A stretch of DNA of 64,000 bases from Ampelocalamus luodianensis (lineage: Eukaryota > Streptophyta > Magnoliopsida > Poales > Poaceae). The notes under the pieces were generated by a model, which was given only the letters and a program-made list of their open reading frames with translations, was not told where the DNA came from and did not search any database. Position 1 is the first letter of the stretch, and each line of letters opens with the position of its first letter. The DNA is taken from positions 24,372,875-24,436,874 of the forward strand of contig CM070623.1 of assembly GCA_036346255.1 (NCBI GenBank). The letters run 5' to 3'. This document shows, piece by piece, positions 9,841 to 21,800 of this stretch. The position numbers and the translations under genes are program-made.

Positions 9841-12800
9841 ATGGAGCACTACGCGCACTCCGAGGCGCCGCCAGCCTCCTCGCACGCCCCTCCGCCTGCT
9901 GCCCAGGATGATGCCACCGTCGACGACTGGGCGCGCGACGACGCCGAGCTGATGACCGTGGATTCGCACCACTCTGGCGCCCCCGCGGAGGGGGGCGATG
10001 CCGTGGTGGATGCTGCTCCTCCCGCGCCCACGGCAGAAGGTCCCCTCTCCTCTCTATCTTCCTCTCTCTCTCTCCCGCTACGCTGTTCCGTGGTTGCTGC
10101 GCTTAGATCTGAGCTCGTTCCGCGCCGATCTGTCGTGCTGGCGCGCTCGATTGCGTCGTTGTATAGGTTTAGGAGGGTTTGTAGCGGTTGTGTGGGTTGC
10201 CGCTGTGGGCAAAGGGGTGATTTGGATTATCTTGATTAGATATTGGCAATTTCTGCTTGTTCGATTGGGGTATAGAAGAACAAGAAGGCGAAATTCAGTT
10301 ACTAGATCTTACATACTTCACGCTAGACACCCGTTTGTATTCTTATGTGATGTTTAGGCATGGTATATATGTGGTTCTGAGTCGCTGTCAGTTATATGAT
10401 GCCCATCCATTGGATGGCTGGATGCTGAGGTCCAAGGGGCAGTGATTTGTAGCTGGTACTGCTTCTGTTCGTTTTGTTGGTTCGTGATTCCATGTGCTGC
10501 CCTTGAAAAGTTTAAATTAGCTGGTGTTTTGTTGTCATTTGCTTGGTCAGTGTACAAGTAGGACATGCATGTTCAATGGTGTGCGTAAATAGATAATCCT
10601 TTGAGAGTGAGACTTTCCTTGAGTGCAAATAAGGGCACTTGCTACAAATATGGTTCTCAATTCCTCTGCCTGTTAGTGTTAGCTTTTCGTTGAAAGATAA
10701 TTTTGTGCAACACTATGGCCATGCATTTATAGACCTTTATTACTGAGTTGCTAGTAGAAAATTAAAATTGTAATGAATGGCAAAATCTACTAAAAAGAAA
10801 CAGAAAACATATAAAAACTTCCATATAGAGCTGCGTGATCTGCACTTGGAAATTGGCATACTTGAAAACTTGGCAACAGACAAGTTTTTCTTGGACCCAA
10901 GCCGTGTGTGGACACCAGTTTGAACTTCCCTAAACTGTCTGATTTTCTTGTAACTGTAGGATCTTTCTATAGCTGTCAACAAACATGGACAGAATAGCTA
11001 CCGAGCTAGTCCAACTTGATCTCCAATCCGATCTCTCCATTAAATCCATGTTTCCTTGCACAGAACAAGTCCAAGCGCAGGCAGGACAATCTTTGCTTAA
11101 GTTTCTTTTTGATGTGTTCCCACAAGGAAACTAGGGTCTTTTTTTGTTGGTTCCGCCTTGTTCCCACGTGGCACTAATACTTGCGTATGCAATCAGGCCT
11201 GACCCCCTCTTTTAAGAATCCAAACCTATAGGCTTGCTTGGGGCCTTTTGCCCCCTTCCTGTTCATTCTTGCCTGATCTAGGAGCATGTGGCCCTATGCT
11301 GATATCAGCATTACATTAGCTGTGCATTAACCCATGACTGTCTCCATAAAGAAACGATGCACAACAAAGTTATACCACTAAGGTTTTCAAAACTTCAGGT
11401 GGCTGTAGTTCTTCAACCAAATGTCTGATTAACAACCTGGTTAAACTGTTGTGCTTGTTTCAATGAACTCAACATTGTGACCAATTGACCATATTGAATA
11501 TCTTCTCACTCTAGCTCGGGTTTGCAAGCTGTTCTGTGGGTGCATCAACTTCATTTCCCATTGATAGAATAGAAAGTTATAACCTATTTAGTTTGGTAAG
11601 TGTAACTAGCCAACATAATGACATCCCTGTGATTATGGTTATTGCTCTTGAGAGATGACTGCAATCTCTTTATGAATTAATCTAATGATTATGATGCCAA
11701 GTCTCTCTCGATTTTCGTTGGAACTTTTCTGTGTAAAACTTCTTTTTTTGTTGGAAAAATTGAAGATGATATTTTTAGGTGCATGTTGGAAATAATTTTC
11801 TTAATGATGAATTCAAGTAGTGGCTGGAAAAAGCATAATTTTTTTGGCTCACATATTTCCTGTATCCATGTGAGACTTCACTTAGAATCTTATCAGCCTG
11901 CAATAGTCGTTTTACTGTATTAGGAAACCTCAAAATTCTTGTCACCTCCTAAATAAATTTTGTACTTGCTAGTGGTGATACGTCGTATAGTTGTAGTCTG
12001 AAGTTCTTGATCACTATGTGCTAACCTGTGATTTGCACTATGTACTTTCAGGTGTCAAAGAAATTCAGTCATCTCTTCAGTCCTTGGACTTGAAGACAAA
12101 TGGTATGTATGAAACCATTGTTCAGGTTGTTACTGCAGTTATAGTTATTCGAGAACTCAAATAAAAAGTTATACCCATTGTTAATTTTGTGCCTTCATTT
12201 CTTGCAATTTTTAGCAAATGACAACCTGTTTTTCTACATGTAACAGTAACACTTTCAACTATCAGATGGAAGTAATTCAAGATGCAATTCCCATCACACT
12301 ATTGTTAATCTAGATAATGTACTTCATTTAAAAGCTGATACTAATTTAACTGAGTGAAACAATTTATTCTCTCTTTTTCCATATAGCACAAAGGCAACTT
12401 TCTGGAGAGGCCGATGATTCAGATGGTTTCTTGCATTTAATTTTTGTGTATTTTATTCCTATTGGGTGTCATGTACTATTGCTCCATGCTGTTGCAACAA
12501 AAAATTTAGGCACCTAACCTTTTAGTTTCTATGATGGGCCTTTTATCTGTATGACAGTACCAAGATCATTGTCAGTTTATCACTGTTCATTGCACCTGTA
12601 TTTTTTCCCTGTGAGTATAGACTCTTGTGCAACCCTAACTTTTGCATGGATCCAGTTGCTGCACATGAGGATGCTCAAGAGGTAGTAGAGGAGGAAGAGG
12701 AAACAAAGCGCCATTTGAATGTGGTTTTCATTGGCCATGTTGGTAAGTCTTGTTTTCTTACTGCTTGCTTTCTTTCAACCTTTTTCAGTCTAAGCCAGAT

Positions 12801-15800
12801 ATGTGCATTTTTTTGTAATTGATGTTTTGTTGTTGTGTCTCTTGTGGAGTGTCTGACATAGTATGATTTGTGTCATAACATGAATAGAATTTATGCTCTT
12901 CCTGTGAGGGTCATGATTCGATGTAACTATGATGGTTAGAAGTGGGACTATTTTATCCTTTATTCATGCTTTAATGGAGATTGGAAGACACATATTGTAG
13001 GTGTTGGTACTGTAGTTATTTTCATAGATGATGCTTCGCAGATGTTTCCTTATTTTTCGTTGTTTCATGGTTCCAGATGCTGGCAAATCAACTGCTGGAG
13101 GGCAAATATTATTCTTGAGTGGTCAAGTTGATGACCGGACCATCCAGAAATATGAAAAGGAAGCAAAGGATAAAAGCCGAGAAAGCTGGTGAGTACTAGT
13201 TCCTTTGCGTTGCAAATAAGTTTTGTGCAATATTTGCCTGTTTGCAAGATTGAGGTTAATCCATTCCACAATTTGAACTTGAGAGATATGACTGTTCATT
13301 CTATTTAATAAAATGGATGCTCTTTTTCATATCTTCTTCAGTTGTATTGCAAGTTTTTTTTTTCTGAACTAACCAAATGGTTTGTCTGACACCTTATTTT
13401 CATGCTTTGTTGGCTTTGTTTCATCTGCCATATGAAACAAAAAAGGAAAAAAGAAGTTGCATACCCTTCATCAGTTAATTCTTGCATCGACTTGAACTAT
13501 ATCATTTTATTCTTGCTTTGACTTGCACTATGTAACTATTTATGCTTTGAACAATAACATGTAAAACATAAATAAAGAAACAATGTCTACAGTCGAGAGT
13601 TGTTGTGATCAGGGATCAAAATCCCAGCGAATCCCGGTGGGGACAGGGATGAACAGTAATCTGCCAAAAATTTTCAAATTCAAATTTAAGTTTATGACTG
13701 CATAATGCACTTCCTAAGTTGGTTTAGGCTTTTTTTTGTGCTAGATTACCTATTGTATGAGCTAAATATGCTTGAATTATTGTCCCAGCCGGTTTGCACT
13801 TCATATGAGCTAAATATACTAGATTACGTATTGTATGAGTTAAATATGAGCTAAATATGCTAGATTACGTATTGTATGAGCTAAATATGCACTTCATTAA
13901 ATACTTTCTAATAAATATTTGCATTATTCCAATTGCTAATTACCTATAACCGGTTTTATCTGGTTTTTCCGGTTTTGGTTCCGGTTTTTGGGTGGTAACT
14001 GGTCCGGTAACCGGTTTTCAAAATCCTCAATTCAAAGTTCAGTTTTCGAACTTTGTCTGGTTTTTTCCCGGGTTTTCTGGTAACTGGCCGGTTACCGTTA
14101 CCGGCCTCCAACCGGGATTTGCACCGATAGCGGGATTTTGATCCTTGGTTGCGACGACTGCTGTTTGCATGCAGCCTATGCTTTGAATATCTATAAGTGT
14201 TAGTGGAGCGTAAAAATAGGTCCAACAGAAAAATACTGCATAGTTATAGGAGACTGGGAGTAGAGGAAAATTTGAGCTCAATGTTTATGCACTGTATATT
14301 CCTTTTGCTAGAAAAGAGAAAACAAGAGCATTCTTAGGGATGTTATTGTTAGTTTGCTACAGGATATTCTTTTCCAATTATAAGAATTTGATTGAGAAAT
14401 TGACGGATGTTAATGAACTTAATCTTAATGGTAAACTTTATCAAGGATCTGTGGTTAAGCTTTTGTTAACTTCTACTTGTCTTTAAAACTTTAGATTGCA
14501 GTAACTCTAAACGAACTAACTATTGAGAAACTTGCTCATTGATACATTACAAGCCCTAATTGAGTCATGTTTTGACCTTCATCTACAGGTGCACCGTTGT
14601 TTGTTGATTGGTTTCTATTGTACCACAGAAAAATGTCATTTTAAATCTTGCATTTTTCCATGTTGCACATTTCTTGTCATGTTGAGATGTTTGAATAAGA
14701 CGCCTTTCCAGTGTAAACAAACACATTTTTTTATCTTCTTTTTTACACTCATCTGGAGCATCTTTTATATGTTATTTAGGAAGCACCATGCCCCAGCCAG
14801 AAAAGAATTCTGGCCGTGTCTGATGTCTGTTTATTTGGGGGTTGCCAATACTTGACTTTTCAATTCACTATACTGCTACATATTATGATTTATAATCTGA
14901 ATACTTGCAGGTACATGGCTTACATTATGGACACAAATGAGGAAGAGCGAGTTAAGGTATCTCTTCCATATTGATTGTTGTTGGTTGCTTCATCATTAGA
15001 GTTTTAGAGCTCTATTAAAATCGTGTCATGGTGTTGAAAGTTGAAACACCTTATTTGTTGATGAACAATTTGTTTTTATGATTTGTCTAATTAGTTTGCT
15101 CTAGCCTGATGCATACTCCAAACTGTAGTTAACAACAAATAGTATTTTATTCTGCTTGCTGATAAGATTCTCTCTAGGTGCCTTTGTCTTGCTAATTTGC
15201 TAGGCTGGTGTTTACTCATCATAGTTATTTATATTTTTGTGCTTTTTTTTTCATGTCTTCAGGGGAAGACTGTTGAAGTTGGTAGAGCCCACTTTGAGAC
15301 AGAAAGTACAAGATTCACTATTTTAGACGCACCGGTATTTTTCTTTCGCTATGCTACATATGATACTAATATAATTCCATATACTTGTTAGGTTGTTTAT
15401 TATTTTGCATGACAGTGTTCTAATCCACAAGAGCTTCTCTTTTTTTAATTGTACATAATTTTAGCTGTTTATGTTCTTGCGGAATCTATTTTGCTGATTA
15501 TGACTAATGACTATGTGATCAACCTGAACACTGGATAGATTGCTTCTAAGGACATTTTCTTATAATTTCAGGTTCTTTCTTGGATAAGTTTTACTAGATG
15601 ATATTAGACTTGACGAAAGTTGTTATCAAATAGGATTGACTTGTCATTAGACTTGTTTAAGGCCAGGGCCAGGCATGGATTCGGGTTGGGCCTGGAAAAG
15701 CCTGGCTTGGCCCGATAAGGCCTAGCCCGAAAATTCATTTTTCCAAATAGGATATTCATTTTAATTATTTTTAAAATACTATTTTAATTATTTTCTGAAT

Positions 15801-18800
15801 AAAATTATTATATGTATTATGTTTTCGGTCTTTGGGCTGGGCCCGTGTTATGAACCTTAGTTCATAACAGGGTAAACACCGCCGGGAGGACGGCCGGACG
15901 GCGACGGCTCGAAGAGGGAGAGACTTTAGAGGAGGAAGATAGATATAGACAGGGGTGAACTATTCTTTCTTTGTTCTTCTTGCTTAATGCCAACGATTAC
16001 AATAGATCTCCTTATATAGAGGACTCTTCTAACAATTATGGATAACATCAATCTAAATGATGACCTTCCTAACTAATAAATGACTTTCTTAACTAATAGA
16101 TAATCTTTCCAATTAACTAATCCTTATACATGGAAACTAATAAACTATATATGGAAATAAATATTCTTATCAGGGGAGACAACCCTTTCCTAATTCTAAT
16201 GCTACAGTACCCGAGCACTGTTCACACACGGCATTGCTACAGTGTCATGCGCACTGTTCATGCACGGTGTTGTTGCAGTCCGCGTCATGGATTCCACGCC
16301 ATAACATTACACCCCTCTCGGCGAGACAGCTCGTCCTCGAGCTGTCAGGTGGCGGCCACGGACTAAGACCTTCGCATCCCCATGGCGACGAAAGGGCGCG
16401 ATGACGACGTCGCGTCACGTGGAGAAGGAGCAACGAACCTCCAATAGACAACAACCCCTTGATGTGGCTTGACGTCACAGGAGTCGTTGGGGGCATGGGC
16501 AACCAACGTGGGGCAGCAGCGACACCCTTCCTACCATGGAGCGCGACGGTGTTGGGAGAGGCGCGACGGCGTCGCAATCCCCTATAAGGCATCCGTCGTG
16601 TTTTGCACCTCTGTAGAAACAACGTTGGTCGACAACAAGGAGAAGACCGCGAAACTGCGGCGATCTTCCTCCCTGTTGAGGGCACCGACGGCGGCAACGC
16701 TACTTGTAGCGAAGGCGTCGCCGATGGTGTTGGAAGTGTCTCCGACGGTAGAACAAGTACCACTGGTGGTGGAACCAAGGGTGTTGGCAGTGCGGTCAAC
16801 GCCGACAACACCTCAACCACCTCCATATGTGATGCTGGTAGTGGAGGCGCGGTCGTGAGTGGAGGTGTCGCCGGTTGTGGTGGCACAACCAGCGCAGCGG
16901 TACGCTGCCTCTTCTCTTTCATGTATTCCGCCTTGAGCTCCATCGCGAGCTTCATGCACTTTTGGATTCCTGAGCGAAGCTCAGTGTAGAGGCCCCTCAT
17001 GGCCTTGAGTTCTTCGGCATCGGAATCGAAACCCTCGTCGCCCATCATGGTGGAAAGGGCGGCGATTGACTCTGATACCAAATTGTTATGAACCTTAGTT
17101 CATAACAGGGTAAACACCGCCGGGAGGACGGCTGGACGGCGACGGCTCGAAGAGGGAGAGACTTTAGAGGAGGAAGATAGATATAGACAGGGGTGAACTA
17201 TTCTTTCTTTGTTCTTCTTGCTTAATGCCAACGATTACAATAGATCTCCTTATATAGAGGACTCTTCTAACAATTATGGATAACATCAATCTAAATGATG
17301 ACCTTCCTAACTAATAAATGACTTTCTTAACTAATAGATAACCTTTCCAATTAACTAATCCTTATACATGGAAACTAATAAACTATATATGGAAATAAAT
17401 ATTCTTATCAGGGGAGACAACCCTTTCCTAATCCTAATGCTACAGTACCCGAGCACTGTTCACACACGGTATTGCTACAGTGTCATGCGCACTGTTCATG
17501 CACGGTGTTGTTGCAGTCCGCGTCATGGATTCCACGCCATAACAGCCTGTAGGCCAGAAACTTGGGCCCGAGCCCAGAAAAATCAGCCTGGTTGGGCTGC
17601 CCATGAGCAGGTGTACTTGTCATTTAATGGGTTTTCAATTGCATTTATGCAAGAAAATCGTGCCATGAGACCATGTTTTAGATAAATATTTAAGTACGTT
17701 TACATAACATGATTGTGGAAACAAAAGATTTAACATATATAACAATTAAGGCCGAAGCAAAAACTGTTTAACATTAGGAAATGTGCTATGATTTATTCCT
17801 TTTGCAGCTAAATTGCTTTGTTTCTAGTGAAATAATTGAACTTCTGTTTATCATGTTTACACTCATACATGATGAGCACAGATTCTTGTATTCGTCTTTG
17901 AATAGTCAAGGGATTCATCATCGCTCTAATTAATTCCTTTGTTGACGACACCAATGTTCTGCTTCATGCTTCTACATCTTGTACTTGTTAGGTGGACATA
18001 TTTGTGTATTATTCACAGTTGGTATTTTCCACTGTGCCCAGCATATGACTTCACACACACATATTCACCTCTGTTTACACATTTAAATTCTTTGATGATG
18101 ATGCTTTCTTGTGTGATTGGTTTACCTGCAATCGCTGATGAGCTGAAATGCTTGTTTCCTGTGCAATATTTATTTACTTGAATGATTTGAATTTCCAGGG
18201 TCATAAAAGTTATGTTCCAAATATGATAAGTGGTGCATCTCAAGCGGACATTGGTGTTCTGGTAATCATGGGCTCAGGGCATTGTTTGCTGAACTTCCAT
18301 TTAGCTTCGACATTTCACTGGTAGTGAACATGTATCTTTTTCTTTTTAGGTTATATCTGCTCGAAAAGGTGAATTTGAAACTGGTTATGAAAGAGGAGGA
18401 CAGACTCGTGAACATGTACTGCTTGCAAAAACTTTAGGCGTTGCTAAGTTGGTAGTTGTCATCAATAAGATGGATGAACCTACTGTAAAATGGTCTAAAG
18501 AAAGGTATGCCTGATAAGATATCCCCTTTTCTTATATTTTGCAAATTGAAAGACTTTAATATCATAGCAGTATAGCTTCAGGAAAATCATCAAGCTTACT
18601 ATTTGTTTCAGGTATGATGAAATTGAAGCAAAAATGGCTCCCTTTCTCAAATCTTCGGGGTACAATGTTAAGAAAGGTATTATCTACTTTTGAGGTTGCC
18701 TCGAATTCTAAATTATCGTAAACACTCATTTTCAAGCTTAAATCATTGTTTTGATGTGACAATTGTTTCTGTTAAAAGTTGAATGTTCAAGTGGAGTTCT

Positions 18801-21800
18801 GAACTAGTCATTTTTGCAAATTGTGCCTTCAATATTGATGTGTTCATCAATTGATCCCTCTCTTGCTTCATGGTTAAAATAACTAGATGTCTAGACTCTA
18901 GATTTAGATCTAGTCTACCCAGTGGTCCGCACTATTCATGAACTTAGCGAGGTCTTAGGATTTTCTTTTGTTTTAACAGGTGTTACTTTGTACTTTGCAG
19001 TATTTGTTTGTATCTTGGTAAGAAATTTTAGCATGAACTTAATAAGAAATTTTAGCATGAAACCATTCTGTCAAAACGTGATGTAAGTTTCCATTATCAT
19101 ACCTGATTGTAGATATTACGATAATGTATGGCCAGCCAAACACTCTTTCTTACTATTTCATTGGCTTTGTTATCAGATGTCCAGTTCTTACCAATATCTG
19201 GTCTTTTGGGAACCAATATGAAGACCAGAGTGGATAAAAGCATTTGTAGTTGGTGGGATGGTCCATGTCTTTTTGAAGTTCTGGACCGTATTGAAGTTCC
19301 TTTACGTGACCCCAAAGGTCCAGTAAGGTTAGATAGCTATGCTTATTTTTAAATTGTAAATCCTCTGTTCAAAAAGTATGACACTTTGGACATGACATGG
19401 TCTCCAATATTTAATTTTGACAATCAATTTCTATAGTAATAATTTAATATGTTAGATAAAAATGTTATATTATGAAACTACTTTTCATGAAAAATCTAAT
19501 GATATTATTTTCGCATTGCCAACTTTTGTATGTATTAGTGGTAAAAGATAAGAAAGTTTGACTGCATGTTTTATAAAACACCATATTTTTTGACATAGGG
19601 AGTAATAAACAGCTAATGTAGATGACTTTGCTTCTATGTTCATCAGGTAACCAGGTTACTGTTTTGTTACTGCTTTATGCAACCCTCTTCCAAAATGAAA
19701 GGCCTTGAAAATAAACAATTGTTAAAAATATCTTTGCTTATCATATTTTTGGCTTTGTGCACTTTTATAGAAAGGCTGCTTGAATTATGGTCTTGATCAG
19801 ATGCGAGATGCAAGCTTTTATAATTTTATGTATTAACAAATGCAGGATGCCAATAATTGATAAATATAAAGATATGGGCACTGTTGTAATGGGGAAAATA
19901 GAGTCTGGGACTATCAGGGAGGGTGACAGTTTGTTGGTTATGCCAAACAAGGTATTTTCTTTTCTTTTCTTTCTTTCTTTTTTGATGTAACTCTCTCGCA
20001 CACTTGATCTCCTTGGGAGTCTCAATTCAGTTTTGGTGCAATGTGTCTGGTTTCTAACAGTCCAACGTGAAAGTCATTGGTATAAGCTTGGATGATAACA
20101 AAGTGCGTCGTGCTGGACCTGCCGAGAACGTTCGTGTCAAATTGTCAGGGATTGAAGAGGAGGATATTATGGCTGGTTTTGTACTTTCAAGCGTTGGTAA
20201 GTATATTCTTAAAGAAGAGTTAATATTGTATTAGGTTGTCCACTTGGCACCTCTAAACATTTAAACATGGCATCCAGTTTTTCTATTCATAGCTGGTCCA
20301 GTTCTGGTTTGATAGCACTCGTTATTGTTTGATAGTGATTCAGCCTAGGTTTGAATGGGTTGTCAACCTATCTAACAGGTAGATTTAGGATGTGTTTATA
20401 TTGGGCTTAACAAACGAAAGAAAAGGGTTGGGTTGGCTGTGCCTTCCCTGTAAAAAAGGGCTGAACTGTGACCTCATCAGCTAGTGGATTGTGTGCCATA
20501 TGGCAAGCCAAAATTTGCCCAACCCTTAGGATTAAAGTGGGAATGTTTTTTGTTTTAACCTGTTGTGTGCTATCCATCGGATAAATTTGGTACACTCTAA
20601 TAATTTAGTTCTGCATAATATGGCACCTGTAAAATGTTAAAGATTTGTGAATAGTGAAAGTTGTTTATTTGTGGTCTTGTGGATCATTTCCTAATTTGAC
20701 TTATGTTCTCATCTTGATGATGTCTATCCATGCAGCTAATCCTGTTGGTGCTGTCACTGAATTTAATGCTCAATTGCAAATTCTAGAGTTGCTTGACAAT
20801 GTAAGTGTCGCTTGCTCCTTTTAATAACATAAATAAATTGAAAGAAACTACTTGTAATGTTTATCATGGTTGCTACAGAGCTTCTGTTTTTTTTTTTTGG
20901 AATTGAAATATGCTTATAACTGTATTGTATATGATGGGTGTCTTACTTTTGTTGGATTTCAATTTGCTAAATTGTATTTGGCAATCTCTGTTCATTATTG
21001 AGGTGTTTGGTTTGAGGGATCACCTCATCCCAAGGATGGGTTGGTTCATCATGGGTAGGGGTGAAAACGGGTTGGATATCGGCGGATATTGCTCTTCCCG
21101 TATCCTAATCTATATTTGTACCCTAGATTCGGAGTCGGATATGGATACCCCGGATACAGATACGAATACAAATTTTTCTGGATACGGGTATAGGGCGGAT
21201 GCAGATCGGATTCAAATTGGTCACGGATAACTTGGCGGATAGTGTACACATAAAGAAAAGATATAACTTCACCAATGAAAGTGTCAAATTATACTACCTA
21301 TTAGATAATTATTTATCCTACTTAACAACATAAACATAATCAAATGTAAATTCATATTATATATTAGTCAATGACTAGAGCACCATAGAGGATACTAAAG
21401 GATATTGATGTTTATCGGATATCTTTCAGATATACCATAAAAATACGGATACATATCGGATATTGCTCTTCCCATATTCCATGAGATTTTCCGGATACGG
21501 ATACGAATATCATCAGATGCAGGCCGGGGCTAAAAAATGGTATCCCAAGCGGAGTTTTTCCAGATGCGGCGTCGGATCTGTGGGAATTATCCGCCCCATT
21601 TTCACCCCTAAATGGGATGTTTCATGAAATTTGGTGGGATGACACAATCCCCCTTTTTGTACTAACTTTGTGCCTATGAGGGATGAGGTGGTGAAGGACC
21701 AACCCATTCCATTTCTAAAACCAAACAAATGAGTTGATTCGGAGCTAGGATCAAATGGGTCCATTCACCATCCGGTCCCTCGAACTGAACACCCCATATG

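Larger units (their letters stand above)
15659..17614. mobile_element. Small hAT-like element split by an LTR retrotransposon
   Basis: Sequence rich in GGCCCG/GGGCC motifs flanks both sides of the LTR element in intron 7. Together the flanks form an ~250-bp unit bounded by ACTTGTTT (15651-15658) and ACTTGTCA (17615-17622), 6 of 8 matching. The terminal repeats are weak, so this is a tentative reconstruction of an older insertion that later received the retrotransposon. Confidence 0.4.

Noticed and set aside
9510..9911. 133-residue + strand ORF overlapping eRF3 exon 1
   Set aside because: It covers promoter and leader in a different frame from the conserved eRF3 start at 9841.
18096..18150. 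Possible box C/D snoRNA in eRF3 intron 7 (TGATGATG ... CTGATGAGCTGA)
   Set aside because: The box spacing is too short and no flanking stem was seen; chance AT-rich similarity is likelier.
20390..20600. Possible MITE in eRF3 intron 13 (AAGGGTTGGGTTGG and CCCAACCCTT)
   Set aside because: The inverted words are short and offset, and no target duplication could be read.
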